From: Solirubrobacteraceae bacterium
Lineage (GTDB): Bacteria > Actinomycetota > Thermoleophilia > Solirubrobacterales > Solirubrobacteraceae
Length of the DNA stretch: 64,000 bases
NCBI GenBank assembly: GCA_025934395.1
Contig: JAICYC010000008.1
Span: forward strand, 1 to 64,000
Reading direction: 5' to 3'
Positions 7,751 through 15,477 of this stretch are shown here, piece after piece; positions within the stretch are counted from its first letter, which is position 1; every line of letters begins with the position of its first letter. The notes under the pieces were generated by a model. That model saw nothing but the letters and a program-made list of their open reading frames with translations, searched no databases and was not told the DNA's origin. Made by a program: the position numbers and the translations under genes.

Positions 7751-8937
7751 GCGGGAGCCCCCTCGCTCTGCAAGGGCAGGCGGGCGGCGAGGAGCTGCTC
7801 ACGCGCGCGCGCCGCGTGGCGGGCACCGCGGCGCCGCTGGCGGCGGAGATCGAGCGCGAGCGCTCGCTCCCGCCCGCCCTGGTGCGGGAGCTGCTGGAGG
7901 CGGGGATGATGAGCCTCTGCCTGCCCCGCACGCTGGGCGGCGTCGAAGCGGAGCCCCGCGAGTTCGTGCTGGCGCTCCAGGAGCTCGCGCGCGGCGACGG
8001 CGCGACGGGCTGGTGCGCGATGATCGCGTCGACCAGCGGGCTCCTGGGGGCGTACCTGCCGGAGGACGAGGCACGCGCGATCTACGGGGGCGGCGCGACG
8101 ATCAGCGCAGGAGTGTTCGCGCCCCGGGGCCGCGCGGAGCGCTGCGAGGACGGCTACCGGGTGAGCGGGCGCTGGCCGTTCGTGAGCGGGATCGGGCACA
8201 GCGAGTGGCTGATGGGTGGGTGCATCGTCCATGCGGACGGCGCGCCCGAGCTGCACTCCGGCGGGCGCCCCGACGTGCGGCTGATGCTGATGCCCGCAGC
8301 CAGCGTGGAGGTGATCGACACGTGGTCGGTGTCGGGACTGCGCGGGACGGGCAGCCACGACATGGCGGTCGAGGACGAGCTCGTGCCCGAGGCGCGCGGG
8401 GTGTCGCTGCTCAGCGAACCGCCGCGGGCGGCGGGGGCGCTGTACGCGTTCCCGCTGTTCGGGCTGCTGGCGCTCGGGATCGCGTCGGTGGCGCTGGGGA
8501 TCGCCCGGGGCGCGATCGAGGACCTCGTCGAGCTCGCGGCCGGCAAGACGCCGTTGGGCAGCGCGCGTTCGCTCGCACAGCGCGGCACCGTGCAGGCGGA
8601 GGTTGCTCGCTCGGAGGCGGCGCTGCGCGCAGCCTGCGCGCTGATGCTCGACGAGGTGGCGCGCGCGTGGGAGCAGGCGCTCGCCGGGGATGCGATCTCC
8701 ACGGAGCGGCGCATGGGGCTGCGGCTCGCGGCGACCCACGCGACGCGCAGCGCGGCGGACGTGGCGCGGGCGATGTACGAGCTGGGCGGCGGCAGCTCGA
8801 TCTACGAGCAGAGCCCGTTGCAGCGACGCTTCCGCGACGCACACGTGGCGACGCAGCACATGATGGTCGCGCCGTCGACGTGGGAGCTCACGGGGCGCCT
8901 GCTGCTCGGCGTGGAGACGGACGCCACGCAGCTCTAG
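7747..8937 (+). CDS. Acyl-CoA dehydrogenase family flavoprotein (possibly monooxygenase-type)
   Basis: 396 residues beginning at a GTG that overlaps the previous stop codon. An all-alpha N-terminal part (LPPALVRELLEAGMMSLCLP, LGGVEAEP) precedes a beta domain (GDGATGWC, DGYRVSGRWPFVSGI, RGTGSHDMAVED) and a C-terminal helical domain. The WPFVSG and RGTGSHD segments resemble the HsaA/DszC/HpaB-like branch of the family, which uses reduced flavin as a monooxygenase, more than classical fatty-acyl-CoA dehydrogenases. No clear catalytic glutamate can be assigned by eye, which fits that branch. Its stop codon lies in a CTAG shared with the stop of the convergent TetR gene. Substrate unknown. Confidence 0.8.
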   Translation: MSGSPLALQGQAGGEELLTRARRVAGTAAPLAAEIERERSLPPALVRELLEAGMMSLCLPRTLGGVEAEPREFVLALQELARGDGATGWCAMIASTSGLLGAYLPEDEARAIYGGGATISAGVFAPRGRAERCEDGYRVSGRWPFVSGIGHSEWLMGGCIVHADGAPELHSGGRPDVRLMLMPAASVEVIDTWSVSGLRGTGSHDMAVEDELVPEARGVSLLSEPPRAAGALYAFPLFGLLALGIASVALGIARGAIEDLVELAAGKTPLGSARSLAQRGTVQAEVARSEAALRAACALMLDEVARAWEQALAGDAISTERRMGLRLAATHATRSAADVARAMYELGGGSSIYEQSPLQRRFRDAHVATQHMMVAPSTWELTGRLLLGVETDATQL

Positions 8938-9599
8938 CTCGCCGGCCCGCCCGCAGAGGGCGGCTCGGTCGTGCCGTAGATCGCGCGCAGCCACACCTCG
9001 ACCAGCGTGTCGTCGACCGCGCCGTCCTCGATCGCGGGCGGCTCGCCCGCGAGCGTGGCGTGGAACGCGCGCTCGTTCATCAGGTTCAGGGCGGTGGCGA
9101 GGTCGCGGGCGGGGATCCCCGCGGGCGCGGCGCCGCGCGCCCGCTCCGACTCGATCGCGGCGGCGGTCTCCTCCACGAACACCTCCATCACGCGGGCCCA
9201 CAGCTCGCGCAGCGCGGGGCTGGACGCGCGCGCGTCGGCGGCTGCGATCGTCACGACGCGGTGCTCACGGAACGTCCTGTGGACCGAGGCGATCCCGTCC
9301 CTGACGACCCGGGGCGGGTCCTCGGAGAGCAGCGCGAGCTCGATGCCGCTGCGCGCCTCCTCGACGAGCCGGTCCATCAACGCGAGCAGCACCGCCTCCT
9401 TGGAGGCGAAGTAGAAGTAGAAGGTGGGCCGCGAGATGCCGGCGCCGCGGGCGAGGTCGTCGACGGAGATCTCGTGCAGCGGGCGCTCCCCGAGCAGCCG
9501 CTCTGCGGTGGCGAGGATCGCGCGCTCGCGGTCGTCGCCGCTCACGCGCGCGGCGCGCCGCCCGCGCGGGGAACGGGGTGTGGCGGCGGACAGCTCCAT
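8934..9599 (-). CDS. TetR-family transcriptional regulator
   Basis: 221 residues from the ATG at 9599 (MELSAATPRS). An upstream in-frame ATG at 9647 is rejected because it would make the operator region coding. The helix-turn-helix lies at ~20-65 (ILATAERLL, ISVDDLARGAGISRPTFYFYF, ASKEAVLLALMD), typical of TetR. The C-terminal ligand domain is alpha-helical. It is divergent from the flavin monooxygenase at 9723. Two copies of a TCGACA-N3-TGTCGA type palindrome, 21 bp apart, lie between the genes, and the second overlaps the monooxygenase -35 box. It probably represses itself and the monooxygenase, and perhaps the convergent 6500-8937 pair. Inducer unknown. Confidence 0.88.
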   Translation of the reverse strand: MELSAATPRSPRGRRAARVSGDDRERAILATAERLLGERPLHEISVDDLARGAGISRPTFYFYFASKEAVLLALMDRLVEEARSGIELALLSEDPPRVVRDGIASVHRTFREHRVVTIAAADARASSPALRELWARVMEVFVEETAAAIESERARGAAPAGIPARDLATALNLMNERAFHATLAGEPPAIEDGAVDDTLVEVWLRAIYGTTEPPSAGGPAS

Positions 9600-9618
9600 G
9601 GGTCGAGCGTACAGGGTC

Positions 9619-9635
9619 CTCGACAGCTTGTCGAG
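9619..9635. promoter_or_regulatory. TetR operator 1 (perfect palindrome)
   Basis: CTCGACA-gct-TGTCGAG has 7-bp arms and a 3-bp centre at 9627. It lies 20 bp upstream of the TetR start codon, where binding would block the regulator's own transcription. Confidence 0.65.
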
Positions 9636-9640
9636 CATTA

Positions 9641-9655
9641 TCGACATGGTGTTGA
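9641..9655. promoter_or_regulatory. TetR operator 2 (imperfect copy)
   Basis: TCGACA-tgg-TGTTGA differs from operator 1 arms by one base. Its centre at 9648 is 21 bp (two helical turns) from operator 1, so two dimers would sit on the same DNA face. It overlaps the TTGACA -35 box of the monooxygenase promoter. Confidence 0.6.
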
Positions 9656-9681
9656 CAAACCCGTCTCCGTGTCGATAGGCT
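9652..9681 (+). promoter_or_regulatory. Promoter of the flavin monooxygenase gene
   Basis: TTGACA (9652-9657), 18 bp, then TAGGCT (9676-9681). The predicted transcript start is near 9688. A further TGTCGA half-site (9670-9675) lies between the boxes. Operator 2 covers the -35 box. Confidence 0.6.
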
Positions 9682-9722
9682 TTGGGGTGCAGGGGTCGCC
9701 ACTACCTCCGGGAGCGCAGCGA

Positions 9723-11222
9723 GTGTCGCTTGAACATGTAGACGTGCTGATCGTGGGTGCCGGGCTGTCGGGCGTCGGCGCGGCCTGCCACCTGCAGATG
9801 GACTGCCCGGACCGCTCCTACACGATCCTCGAGGCGCGCTCGGCGAGCGGTGGCACATGGGACCTGTTCCGCTACCCGGGTATCCGGTCGGATTCCGACA
9901 TGTTCACGCTGGGCTACCGCTTCAGGCCGTGGCGCGAGAAGAAGTCGATCGCGGACGGCCCCTCGATCCTGCGCTATGTGCGCGAGACGGCCAGCGAGCA
10001 CGGCGTGGACGCCAACATCCGCTACAACCGGCGCGCGATCGCGGCGCGCTTCTCGACGGCGGACGCGCGCTGGACGGTCGACGTGGAAGACACCGAGACG
10101 GGCGCCGTGCAGCAGCTGACGTGCTCGTTCCTGTTCGGCAACACGGGCTACTACCGCTACGACGAAGGCTTCAGCCCGGAGTTCCCCGGCAGCGAGCGCT
10201 TCCAGGGCGAGATCGTGCACCCCCAGCACTGGCCCGAGGATCTCGACTACGCGGGCAAGCGCGTGGTGGTGATCGGCAGCGGCGCGACCGCGGTGACGCT
10301 CGTGCCGGCGATGGCCGAGGACGCCGAGCACGTGACGATGCTCCAGCGCTCGCCGAGCTACGTCCTCTCGCTCCCCGGCAGCGACCCGATCGCGGGCCTG
10401 CTCCGGGACGTGCTCCCGCCGCGGCTGCTCTACCCGCTGATCCGATGGAAGAACGTGACGCTGGCGACCCTGATGTACAAGCTCTGCCGCCGCCGGCCCC
10501 AGCTGATGCGCAACCTGCTGCGCAAGGGCGTCGCGGCGCGCCTGCCGGAGGGCTACGACGTCGACGCGCACTTCAGCCCGTCGTATCTGCCGTGGGATCA
10601 GCGCCTGTGCCTCGTGCCCGACGGCGACCTGTTCACGACGATCTCGCGCGGCGACGCGACGGTCGTCACCGACCGGATCGAGACGTTCACCGAGCGCGGC
10701 ATCCGGCTGGAGTCCGGGCGGGAGCTGGAGGCGGACGTGATCGTGACCGCTACGGGCCTGAACCTGCTGATGCTGGGCGGGATCGAGCTCTCGGTCGACG
10801 GCGCGGCGGTGGCGCCGGGGGAGACGGTGGGCTACAAGGGCATCATGCTCAGCGGCGTCCCCAACATGGCGCTGACGGTGGGCTACACGAACGCGTCGTG
10901 GACGCTGAAGGGCGACCTGGCGGCGGACTACGTCTGCAGGCTGCTGAACCACATGCGCGACCGCGGCTACGCGATCGCAACCCCCACGATGCCCTCGGCG
11001 TCCCTCGCCCGCAGGCCGTTCCTTGACCTCAAATCCGGATACGTGCAGCGCTCGGAGCACCTGATGCCCAAGCAGGTCGACAAGGACCCCTGGCAGCTGC
11101 ACCAGAACTACGTGCGCGACCTGCGCGCGCTGCGCCACGGCCCGCTCGAGGACGAGGGGATCGAGTTCACGCGGGCGCGCCCGGACCGGCGGGACGAGCC
11201 GGTGCTCGCGGCTGCGGCGTAG
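9723..11222 (+). CDS. Flavin-containing monooxygenase, Baeyer-Villiger type
   Basis: 499 residues. FAD-binding motif at the N-terminus (DVLIVGAGLSGVGAACHL) and NADPH-binding motif in the middle (VVVIGSGATAVTLVP). Between them lies FQGEIVHPQHWP, which matches the FxGxxxHxxxWP fingerprint of Baeyer-Villiger and related flavin monooxygenases. It would use NADPH and O2 to insert oxygen into a ketone or oxidise a heteroatom. The DMFTLGYRF and GTWDLFRYPG segments also fit the family. GTG at 9723 is preceded by GGGAG at good spacing. An in-frame GTG at 9687 lies 5 nt after the -10 box and could be a leaderless start adding 12 residues. Divergent from and probably repressed by the TetR gene at 8934-9599. 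Confidence 0.9.
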   Translation: MSLEHVDVLIVGAGLSGVGAACHLQMDCPDRSYTILEARSASGGTWDLFRYPGIRSDSDMFTLGYRFRPWREKKSIADGPSILRYVRETASEHGVDANIRYNRRAIAARFSTADARWTVDVEDTETGAVQQLTCSFLFGNTGYYRYDEGFSPEFPGSERFQGEIVHPQHWPEDLDYAGKRVVVIGSGATAVTLVPAMAEDAEHVTMLQRSPSYVLSLPGSDPIAGLLRDVLPPRLLYPLIRWKNVTLATLMYKLCRRRPQLMRNLLRKGVAARLPEGYDVDAHFSPSYLPWDQRLCLVPDGDLFTTISRGDATVVTDRIETFTERGIRLESGRELEADVIVTATGLNLLMLGGIELSVDGAAVAPGETVGYKGIMLSGVPNMALTVGYTNASWTLKGDLAADYVCRLLNHMRDRGYAIATPTMPSASLARRPFLDLKSGYVQRSEHLMPKQVDKDPWQLHQNYVRDLRALRHGPLEDEGIEFTRARPDRRDEPVLAAAA

Positions 11223-11262
11223 GCCGCGGTGCGTTGAGCGGGTGGCCCCGCGCCGCCCACCG

Positions 11263-13581
11263 TCAGACGACCGCGTTGACCTCCACCTTTTCTTCGCTGG
11301 TCTGAACCTCGGTGAGGAGCAGCCCGGCGGGTTCGAACGGGCCGTCTTCGCCGAAGAACGCGCTCAGCGCCTGTTCGGGTCCGCCTTCGAAGTGGGTGGG
11401 TTTCTGGACCGCTTTGGTCTCGGTGTATTTGATGTTCGCAGCGGTGACCATCGTGTCGTGGGGCACTTCGCCGATCACCGAGCCGTCGACCGCCGCGTGG
11501 GTGCCGGGGCAGCCGAATTCGGCGATCAGTTCGCCGCTCGCGGGTCTCAGGACGAGGCCGATCTTGTTTTTGGCGGATTCGAGGCCTTTGGCGATCAGGC
11601 CGAGGGTCCCGTTCATCGTGACGGTGGAGATTTCCCCTTCGGCGTTGCCGGGGCTCTGGCAGGCGCCTGCAGTCCCGAACGTGCAGCCGGTGAGCGTGAG
11701 CGTGACGTTGGCGACGGTGGTGTTGCTCGCGTATTCGCCCGTGCCGTGCTCGCCGGTGCACGTGACGATGTCTTTGGCGAGCGTTTCGAGCTTCACTTTC
11801 GTGAGCGATTTGGCGACGCTCGTGAAGTGCGTGCGTTCGAGCGGCCGCGCGCTCCCGAACGCGGGGAACCATTCGTAGCTGTTTTTGGTCGTGCTGGAGA
11901 TGCAGGTGCTGCCCGAGAAGTGGCCGGTCCCGGTGGCGACTTTGATGCAGCGCCCGAATTCGGGGCCTTCGAGGTAGGTGTAGTGGTCGGCGGACGACGT
12001 CGCGCTCGTGCCTGCGGCGTCACCGACCGTGACGTCGACGGTCCCGATACCGCCCGGTGCGGTGGCGGTGATCGAGCCGCCCGTGTTGATCGTGAAGCTG
12101 ACCGAGGTGCCGCCGAAGCGCACGGTCGTTGCGCTCGTGAAGCCGCTGCCGCGGATCGTCACGATCGTGCCGCCCCCCGAGGGCCCGGTCGAGGGTTCGA
12201 CCGCGGTGACGGCCGGGACGACCACGCCGGGCAGTTCGTCGGGCGTGCCGATCCCGGTGGGGCCGTCGTAGCCGGCGCGTGCGGCGCAGAAGTATTCGGG
12301 TTCGCCGGTGCACGTGCCGTTGCTGCCGATCGTGTCGTCGAACAGCGACGCGGGGTCCTGGTAGAACGCGTCCGCGCCGAGCGCGCGCTCGGATTCGCTC
12401 AGGTGAGCGAGGATCCCGCCGACGAGCGGCGAGCTCGCGCTCGTTCCGCACAGGTCTTCCCAGCCCCCGAGCGCGGTGACGTACACCGAGACGGGGCTTT
12501 CGCACGCGGCGACGGCGGCGATGTCGTTCTCCATCCGTTTGCCGCACCCCGAGTCGGTCTGCCACGCGGGCTTGCTCTGCCAGCCGCTGCAGCCGCTGCC
12601 CGTGCCGATTTCACGCGCGGGTTCGCCCCACACAGTCTCGCTCCACCCGCGCGCGGTTTTGGACTTGTGCAGCGCGGTGCCGCCGACGGCGATCACGTCC
12701 GGTGACGCCGCGGGGAAGCTCGGCGCGAAGATCCCGGAGTCGTACATGTTGTTGTAGCCCGAGTCGCCGGATGAGGCGACCACCTCCACGCCGGGGTGGT
12801 GGTAGTGGCTCGTGTACGCCGTGCACCCCGTTTTGCCGCACCAGGGTTCGTAGTCCTCGGGGTAGCCGTAGCTGTTGCTGATCACCTGGGCGCCGAGCGC
12901 GGCGGCGGTGTCAACCGCGGCGCCCGTCTGCGCCGGGAGTTCGCCGTTGGCCTCGACGAGCATGATCTTGCATTCCGGGCACGCGGCGGAGACCATGTCG
13001 AGGTCGAGCCCCGACTCCTCCTCCCAGCCCGGTTCGGCCGCGGGGTATTTGCCTTCTTCGCCGACCTGGTTGACCTTCTTGAAGCAGCCGCTCGCTTTGG
13101 TGCAGGCGGGCAACCCGTACTTGCTGCGGTATTTGGCGAGGTCGGATTCGGCGGCGGGGTAGCCGAACGCGTCGACCACCGCAACGGTGATGCCGCTGCC
13201 ACCGGTGGCGGGGATGTCGTAGGCGGACTGCAGGTCCCGGGGGTCGTAGCCGCCGAGTTCGCCGCTGCCTTCGAGCAGGCGGGAGCTGTGCGGCAGCGAG
13301 AAGCCGCGCGATCCCCGCTGGCGCACCGCGCCGGGGGTGACGATCGCTTCGCATGCCCCCGTGGGGCAGGCGTAGTAGGGCTGTGTGGCCGAGGTGGCGA
13401 GCGACACGGCGTTGCTGCTCGCGCCGACGCGGTGGTGCTTGGGGCCGACCGCGCGCGCGTTGGTGCTCGGACGCGCCAGGGCCGTGGCTGCGCCGAAGGT
13501 GAGCGCGAGCGCGACGAGCGTGAGCGCCACGCCCAGCGTGCGCGTGCGAACGGTTGGAGAACCCCCAGCGTGCCCGTACAT
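11263..13581 (-). CDS. Exported sedolisin (S53) serine-carboxyl protease with IPT/TIG and lineage-type C-terminal domain
   Basis: 772 residues. A signal peptide (~12-36, RTRTLGVALTLVALALTF) and a short pro-region precede the peptidase. Catalytic residues match sedolisin: E189 and D193 in EEESGLDLD, D273 in SGDSG, and the nucleophile S381 in GTSAS. Residues ~447-525 are an IPT/TIG immunoglobulin-like domain (SGGGTIVTIRGSGFTSATTV). The last ~230 residues form a beta-rich domain (SYEWFPAF, CTGEHGTGEY, KPTHFEGGPEQAL) of a type I associate with secreted Thermoleophilia proteins. Sedolisins are acid-active endopeptidases. An ordinary acid nutritional protease is the simplest reading. A GAGGGAC ribosome site precedes the ATG. 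The gene uses AAA, GAA and TTT codons more than its cytoplasmic neighbours. Confidence 0.9.
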   Translation of the reverse strand: MYGHAGGSPTVRTRTLGVALTLVALALTFGAATALARPSTNARAVGPKHHRVGASSNAVSLATSATQPYYACPTGACEAIVTPGAVRQRGSRGFSLPHSSRLLEGSGELGGYDPRDLQSAYDIPATGGSGITVAVVDAFGYPAAESDLAKYRSKYGLPACTKASGCFKKVNQVGEEGKYPAAEPGWEEESGLDLDMVSAACPECKIMLVEANGELPAQTGAAVDTAAALGAQVISNSYGYPEDYEPWCGKTGCTAYTSHYHHPGVEVVASSGDSGYNNMYDSGIFAPSFPAASPDVIAVGGTALHKSKTARGWSETVWGEPAREIGTGSGCSGWQSKPAWQTDSGCGKRMENDIAAVAACESPVSVYVTALGGWEDLCGTSASSPLVGGILAHLSESERALGADAFYQDPASLFDDTIGSNGTCTGEPEYFCAARAGYDGPTGIGTPDELPGVVVPAVTAVEPSTGPSGGGTIVTIRGSGFTSATTVRFGGTSVSFTINTGGSITATAPGGIGTVDVTVGDAAGTSATSSADHYTYLEGPEFGRCIKVATGTGHFSGSTCISSTTKNSYEWFPAFGSARPLERTHFTSVAKSLTKVKLETLAKDIVTCTGEHGTGEYASNTTVANVTLTLTGCTFGTAGACQSPGNAEGEISTVTMNGTLGLIAKGLESAKNKIGLVLRPASGELIAEFGCPGTHAAVDGSVIGEVPHDTMVTAANIKYTETKAVQKPTHFEGGPEQALSAFFGEDGPFEPAGLLLTEVQTSEEKVEVNAVV

Positions 13582-13743
13582 GTACTCGTCCCTCGTCGCC
13601 CTCGATCGCGGGAGGGCCGTCCCTGTCCCCCGCGTGTGACGAGGCTAGCGGATAAAAGGCCTGTTGGCGAGCGGTTCGGACGCCCAGCAACGCCTGCTGC
13701 CCGCCCCGCCTCACGACCGCGCGGTGGCCCGCGTTGTACGCGC

Positions 13744-14361
13744 ATGGGGGCTCCCGCCCGCAACCGCGTGACGCCGATGGGCGACCTCGTCGCGGCCCGC
13801 CTGCGCGGCGCCTGGACGGGGAACCGCGGCATCCTGCACGAGGGCCGCGAGGTGGTGCGCTTCCACGCGGGCGACCTGTGGATCACCTGCGCGCTGCGCT
13901 TCAGGGAACGCTGGTCGGAGCAGTGGCGCCCGCACCACTTCACGTGGCTGTACTTCCACGACGAGGCGGTGGCGCTCGCTGCGGGCCATCGCCCATGCGC
14001 GGAGTGCAGGCGCGCGGAGTACCTCGCCTACCGCGACGCGTGGGCGGACGGGCTCGGCGTGCGCACGCCCTCGGCGAAGGACATGAACCGGCGGCTTCAC
14101 GGCGAGCGGATCCACCGGGGCACGCACCGGCGGCGGCTGCACGAGCTCGGCTGGGGCGAGCTGCCTACGGGGGCGTTCGTCCGGATGGAGGACGCGCCCG
14201 CGCTCGTGCTCGATGACGCGCTCGTGCCGTGGAGCCCGTCGGGCTACGGCCTCGCGCGCTCGCGGCCGCGCACCGGGCGCGCCCTCGCGATCACGCCGCC
14301 CGCCTCGATGGCGGTGCTGCGCGCGGGCTATCCGCTGCAGATCGATCCGAGCGCGCGCTAG
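13744..14361 (+). CDS. Uncharacterised protein with Ada-type zinc-site-like motif
   Basis: 205 residues (ATG 13744; an in-frame ATG at 13780 is possible). Not a family I can name. The segment YFHDEAVALAAGHRPCAEC resembles the second half of the Ada N-terminal zinc domain, where an FxS..EAxAAGxRPCxxC pattern provides two zinc cysteines. Upstream, WITCALRF could supply the first cysteine, but the residue equivalent to the fourth ligand is not cysteine. The C-terminal half is basic, with RIHRGTHRRRLHELGWGEL. DNA or RNA binding is conceivable but unproven. It is transcribed towards the DUF2867 gene and overlaps its stop by 4 bp. Confidence 0.6.
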   Translation: MGAPARNRVTPMGDLVAARLRGAWTGNRGILHEGREVVRFHAGDLWITCALRFRERWSEQWRPHHFTWLYFHDEAVALAAGHRPCAECRRAEYLAYRDAWADGLGVRTPSAKDMNRRLHGERIHRGTHRRRLHELGWGELPTGAFVRMEDAPALVLDDALVPWSPSGYGLARSRPRTGRALAITPPASMAVLRAGYPLQIDPSAR

Positions 14362-14957
14362 GCGGCTGCGAGGCGGCCCGGATCGCGCTGCGCCCAGCGG
14401 CGCTCGATCTGGCGCATCATCGCGGGGTAGACGATCAGGTGCCGAAACGGCTGGATCGCAGCCATGTAGGCCTCGCCGAGCGGCCCGTTGGGCTTGACGA
14501 GCACCGCCATCTGGCCGCGGTGGCCACCATCGCCGTCGGCGACCCAGCCGAGGTGCATCACGCCGTGCATCGTGCTGTTGGCGATCTCCGCAGCCCACTC
14601 GTCCTCGAGCAGGTACAGCGGTGTGAACGGGAGCTTCTGGAGCGAGGGCCCCCTCGGGGCCTCGAGGAGGTCGGCGGACATCCGATCGCGCAGCGTGACC
14701 ACGCGCTCGCCGATCCCGGAGCTCTCGTCGTCCCACCCGAACAGCTCGCCGAGCTTCCAGCGCAGCGCCCACAGGACGCGCGCGGGCAGCGACGGCGCCT
14801 CGGAGGTGTCGCCCGAGGCGAAGCCGTCGACGAGGAGCGGGAAGTCGCCGGGCCCTCCCGGTGTGGGCAGGGCCCACACGTCCTCGACCCGGAAGTCTCG
14901 GGTGAGCTCGTGGATCCGCCAGGGGTGCGAGGTGTGCGCGCTGTTCGGGAGCCGCAT
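14358..14957 (-). CDS. DUF2867-family protein
   Basis: 199 residues resembling DUF2867, a family found alone or fused to NAD-dependent epimerase-like domains. WRIHELTRDFRVEDVWALP at the start and a GQMAVLVKPNGPLGEAYMAA segment near the end are the recognisable parts. Function unknown, though the fold is thought to be a lipid/START-like cavity. The ATG is preceded by a GGAGGTT ribosome site. A palindrome matching the operator of the neighbouring TetR gene covers its presumed -10 region (TATAGA), so it is probably in the same small regulon as the DCC-family gene and the TetR gene. Confidence 0.75.
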   Translation of the reverse strand: MRLPNSAHTSHPWRIHELTRDFRVEDVWALPTPGGPGDFPLLVDGFASGDTSEAPSLPARVLWALRWKLGELFGWDDESSGIGERVVTLRDRMSADLLEAPRGPSLQKLPFTPLYLLEDEWAAEIANSTMHGVMHLGWVADGDGGHRGQMAVLVKPNGPLGEAYMAAIQPFRHLIVYPAMMRQIERRWAQRDPGRLAAA

Positions 14958-14972
14958 GGGGAACCTCCATCT

Positions 14973-14986
14973 ATACGGTGGCGTAT
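14973..14986. promoter_or_regulatory. Operator copy A for the TetR gene at 15478
   Basis: ATACG-gtgg-CGTAT, extended on one side to CGTATGG, lies 16 bp upstream of the DUF2867 start and overlaps its TATAGA -10-like box. It has the same arms and 4-bp spacer as the 15427-15444 palindrome. Confidence 0.6.
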
Positions 14987-15017
14987 GGATGGAGCGTAAC
15001 CCCCCGCGGAGCGGATG

Positions 15018-15419
15018 TCAATCGAGCGCGCGTGCGTCGATCCGCCGCGTCGCGGCCGCCTTCACCGCAGCCGGGATCAGCCCGCCGATCACGTCGCGGT
15101 GGCCCGCGACGAGACGGTACGCGCGCTCGCTGAGCGCCGGGCGGGCCCGCAGGCCGCGGCCCACCGCAGCGAAGCCGGGCAGGAGCGTGGCGAGCTCCGC
15201 GAGCGCAGCGCCCGCGGAGCTGGCGTGGCCGTCCGGATGCACGATGTGGACGCTGTCCAAACGCTGCTCCTCGGTCATCCCTCCCAGCAGGCGCGCAGCC
15301 TGCGAGGACTGCACCGCCACCGGCCGGAGCCGCCGCGGCCGGTCGAGGGCCAGAGCGGCGGCGACGATCGTGCGGCACAGGCCGCAGTCACGGTCGTAGA
15401 TCAGAGCGTGCTCGGTCAT
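15018..15419 (-). CDS. DCC-family thiol-disulfide oxidoreductase-like protein (DUF393)
   Basis: 133 residues from the ATG at 15419. The N-terminal YDRDCGLC is the DxxCxxC signature that names the DCC (DUF393) family, a thioredoxin-like fold of uncertain biochemistry. The rest (RLRPVAVQSS, LDSVHIVHPDG) fits that family. No signal peptide or membrane segment is seen. The gene is divergent from the TetR gene at 15478, and a perfect palindrome sits between them, directly upstream of this start. It ends 61 bp from the DUF2867 start, on the same strand, so the two may also be co-transcribed. Confidence 0.85.
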   Translation of the reverse strand: MTEHALIYDRDCGLCRTIVAAALALDRPRRLRPVAVQSSQAARLLGGMTEEQRLDSVHIVHPDGHASSAGAALAELATLLPGFAAVGRGLRARPALSERAYRLVAGHRDVIGGLIPAAVKAAATRRIDARALD

Positions 15420-15426
15420 CGTCTCG

Positions 15427-15444
15427 CCATACGATTGCGTATGG
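15427..15444. promoter_or_regulatory. Operator copy B (perfect palindrome) for the TetR gene
   Basis: CCATACG-attg-CGTATGG has 7-bp arms and a 4-bp spacer. It lies in the 58-bp gap between the divergent DCC and TetR genes. Confidence 0.7.
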
Positions 15445-15477
15445 GAGCGGTCCGTCGCCCCCACCGTCCGCTACCCG

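Noticed and set aside
9600-9647. Longer TetR reading frame starting at 9647
   Set aside because: It would make both operators partly coding and adds residues unlike TetR N-termini.
11223-11262. Terminator between the convergent monooxygenase and sedolisin genes
   Set aside because: GC-rich, but the apparent arms do not pair cleanly and no T-run follows.
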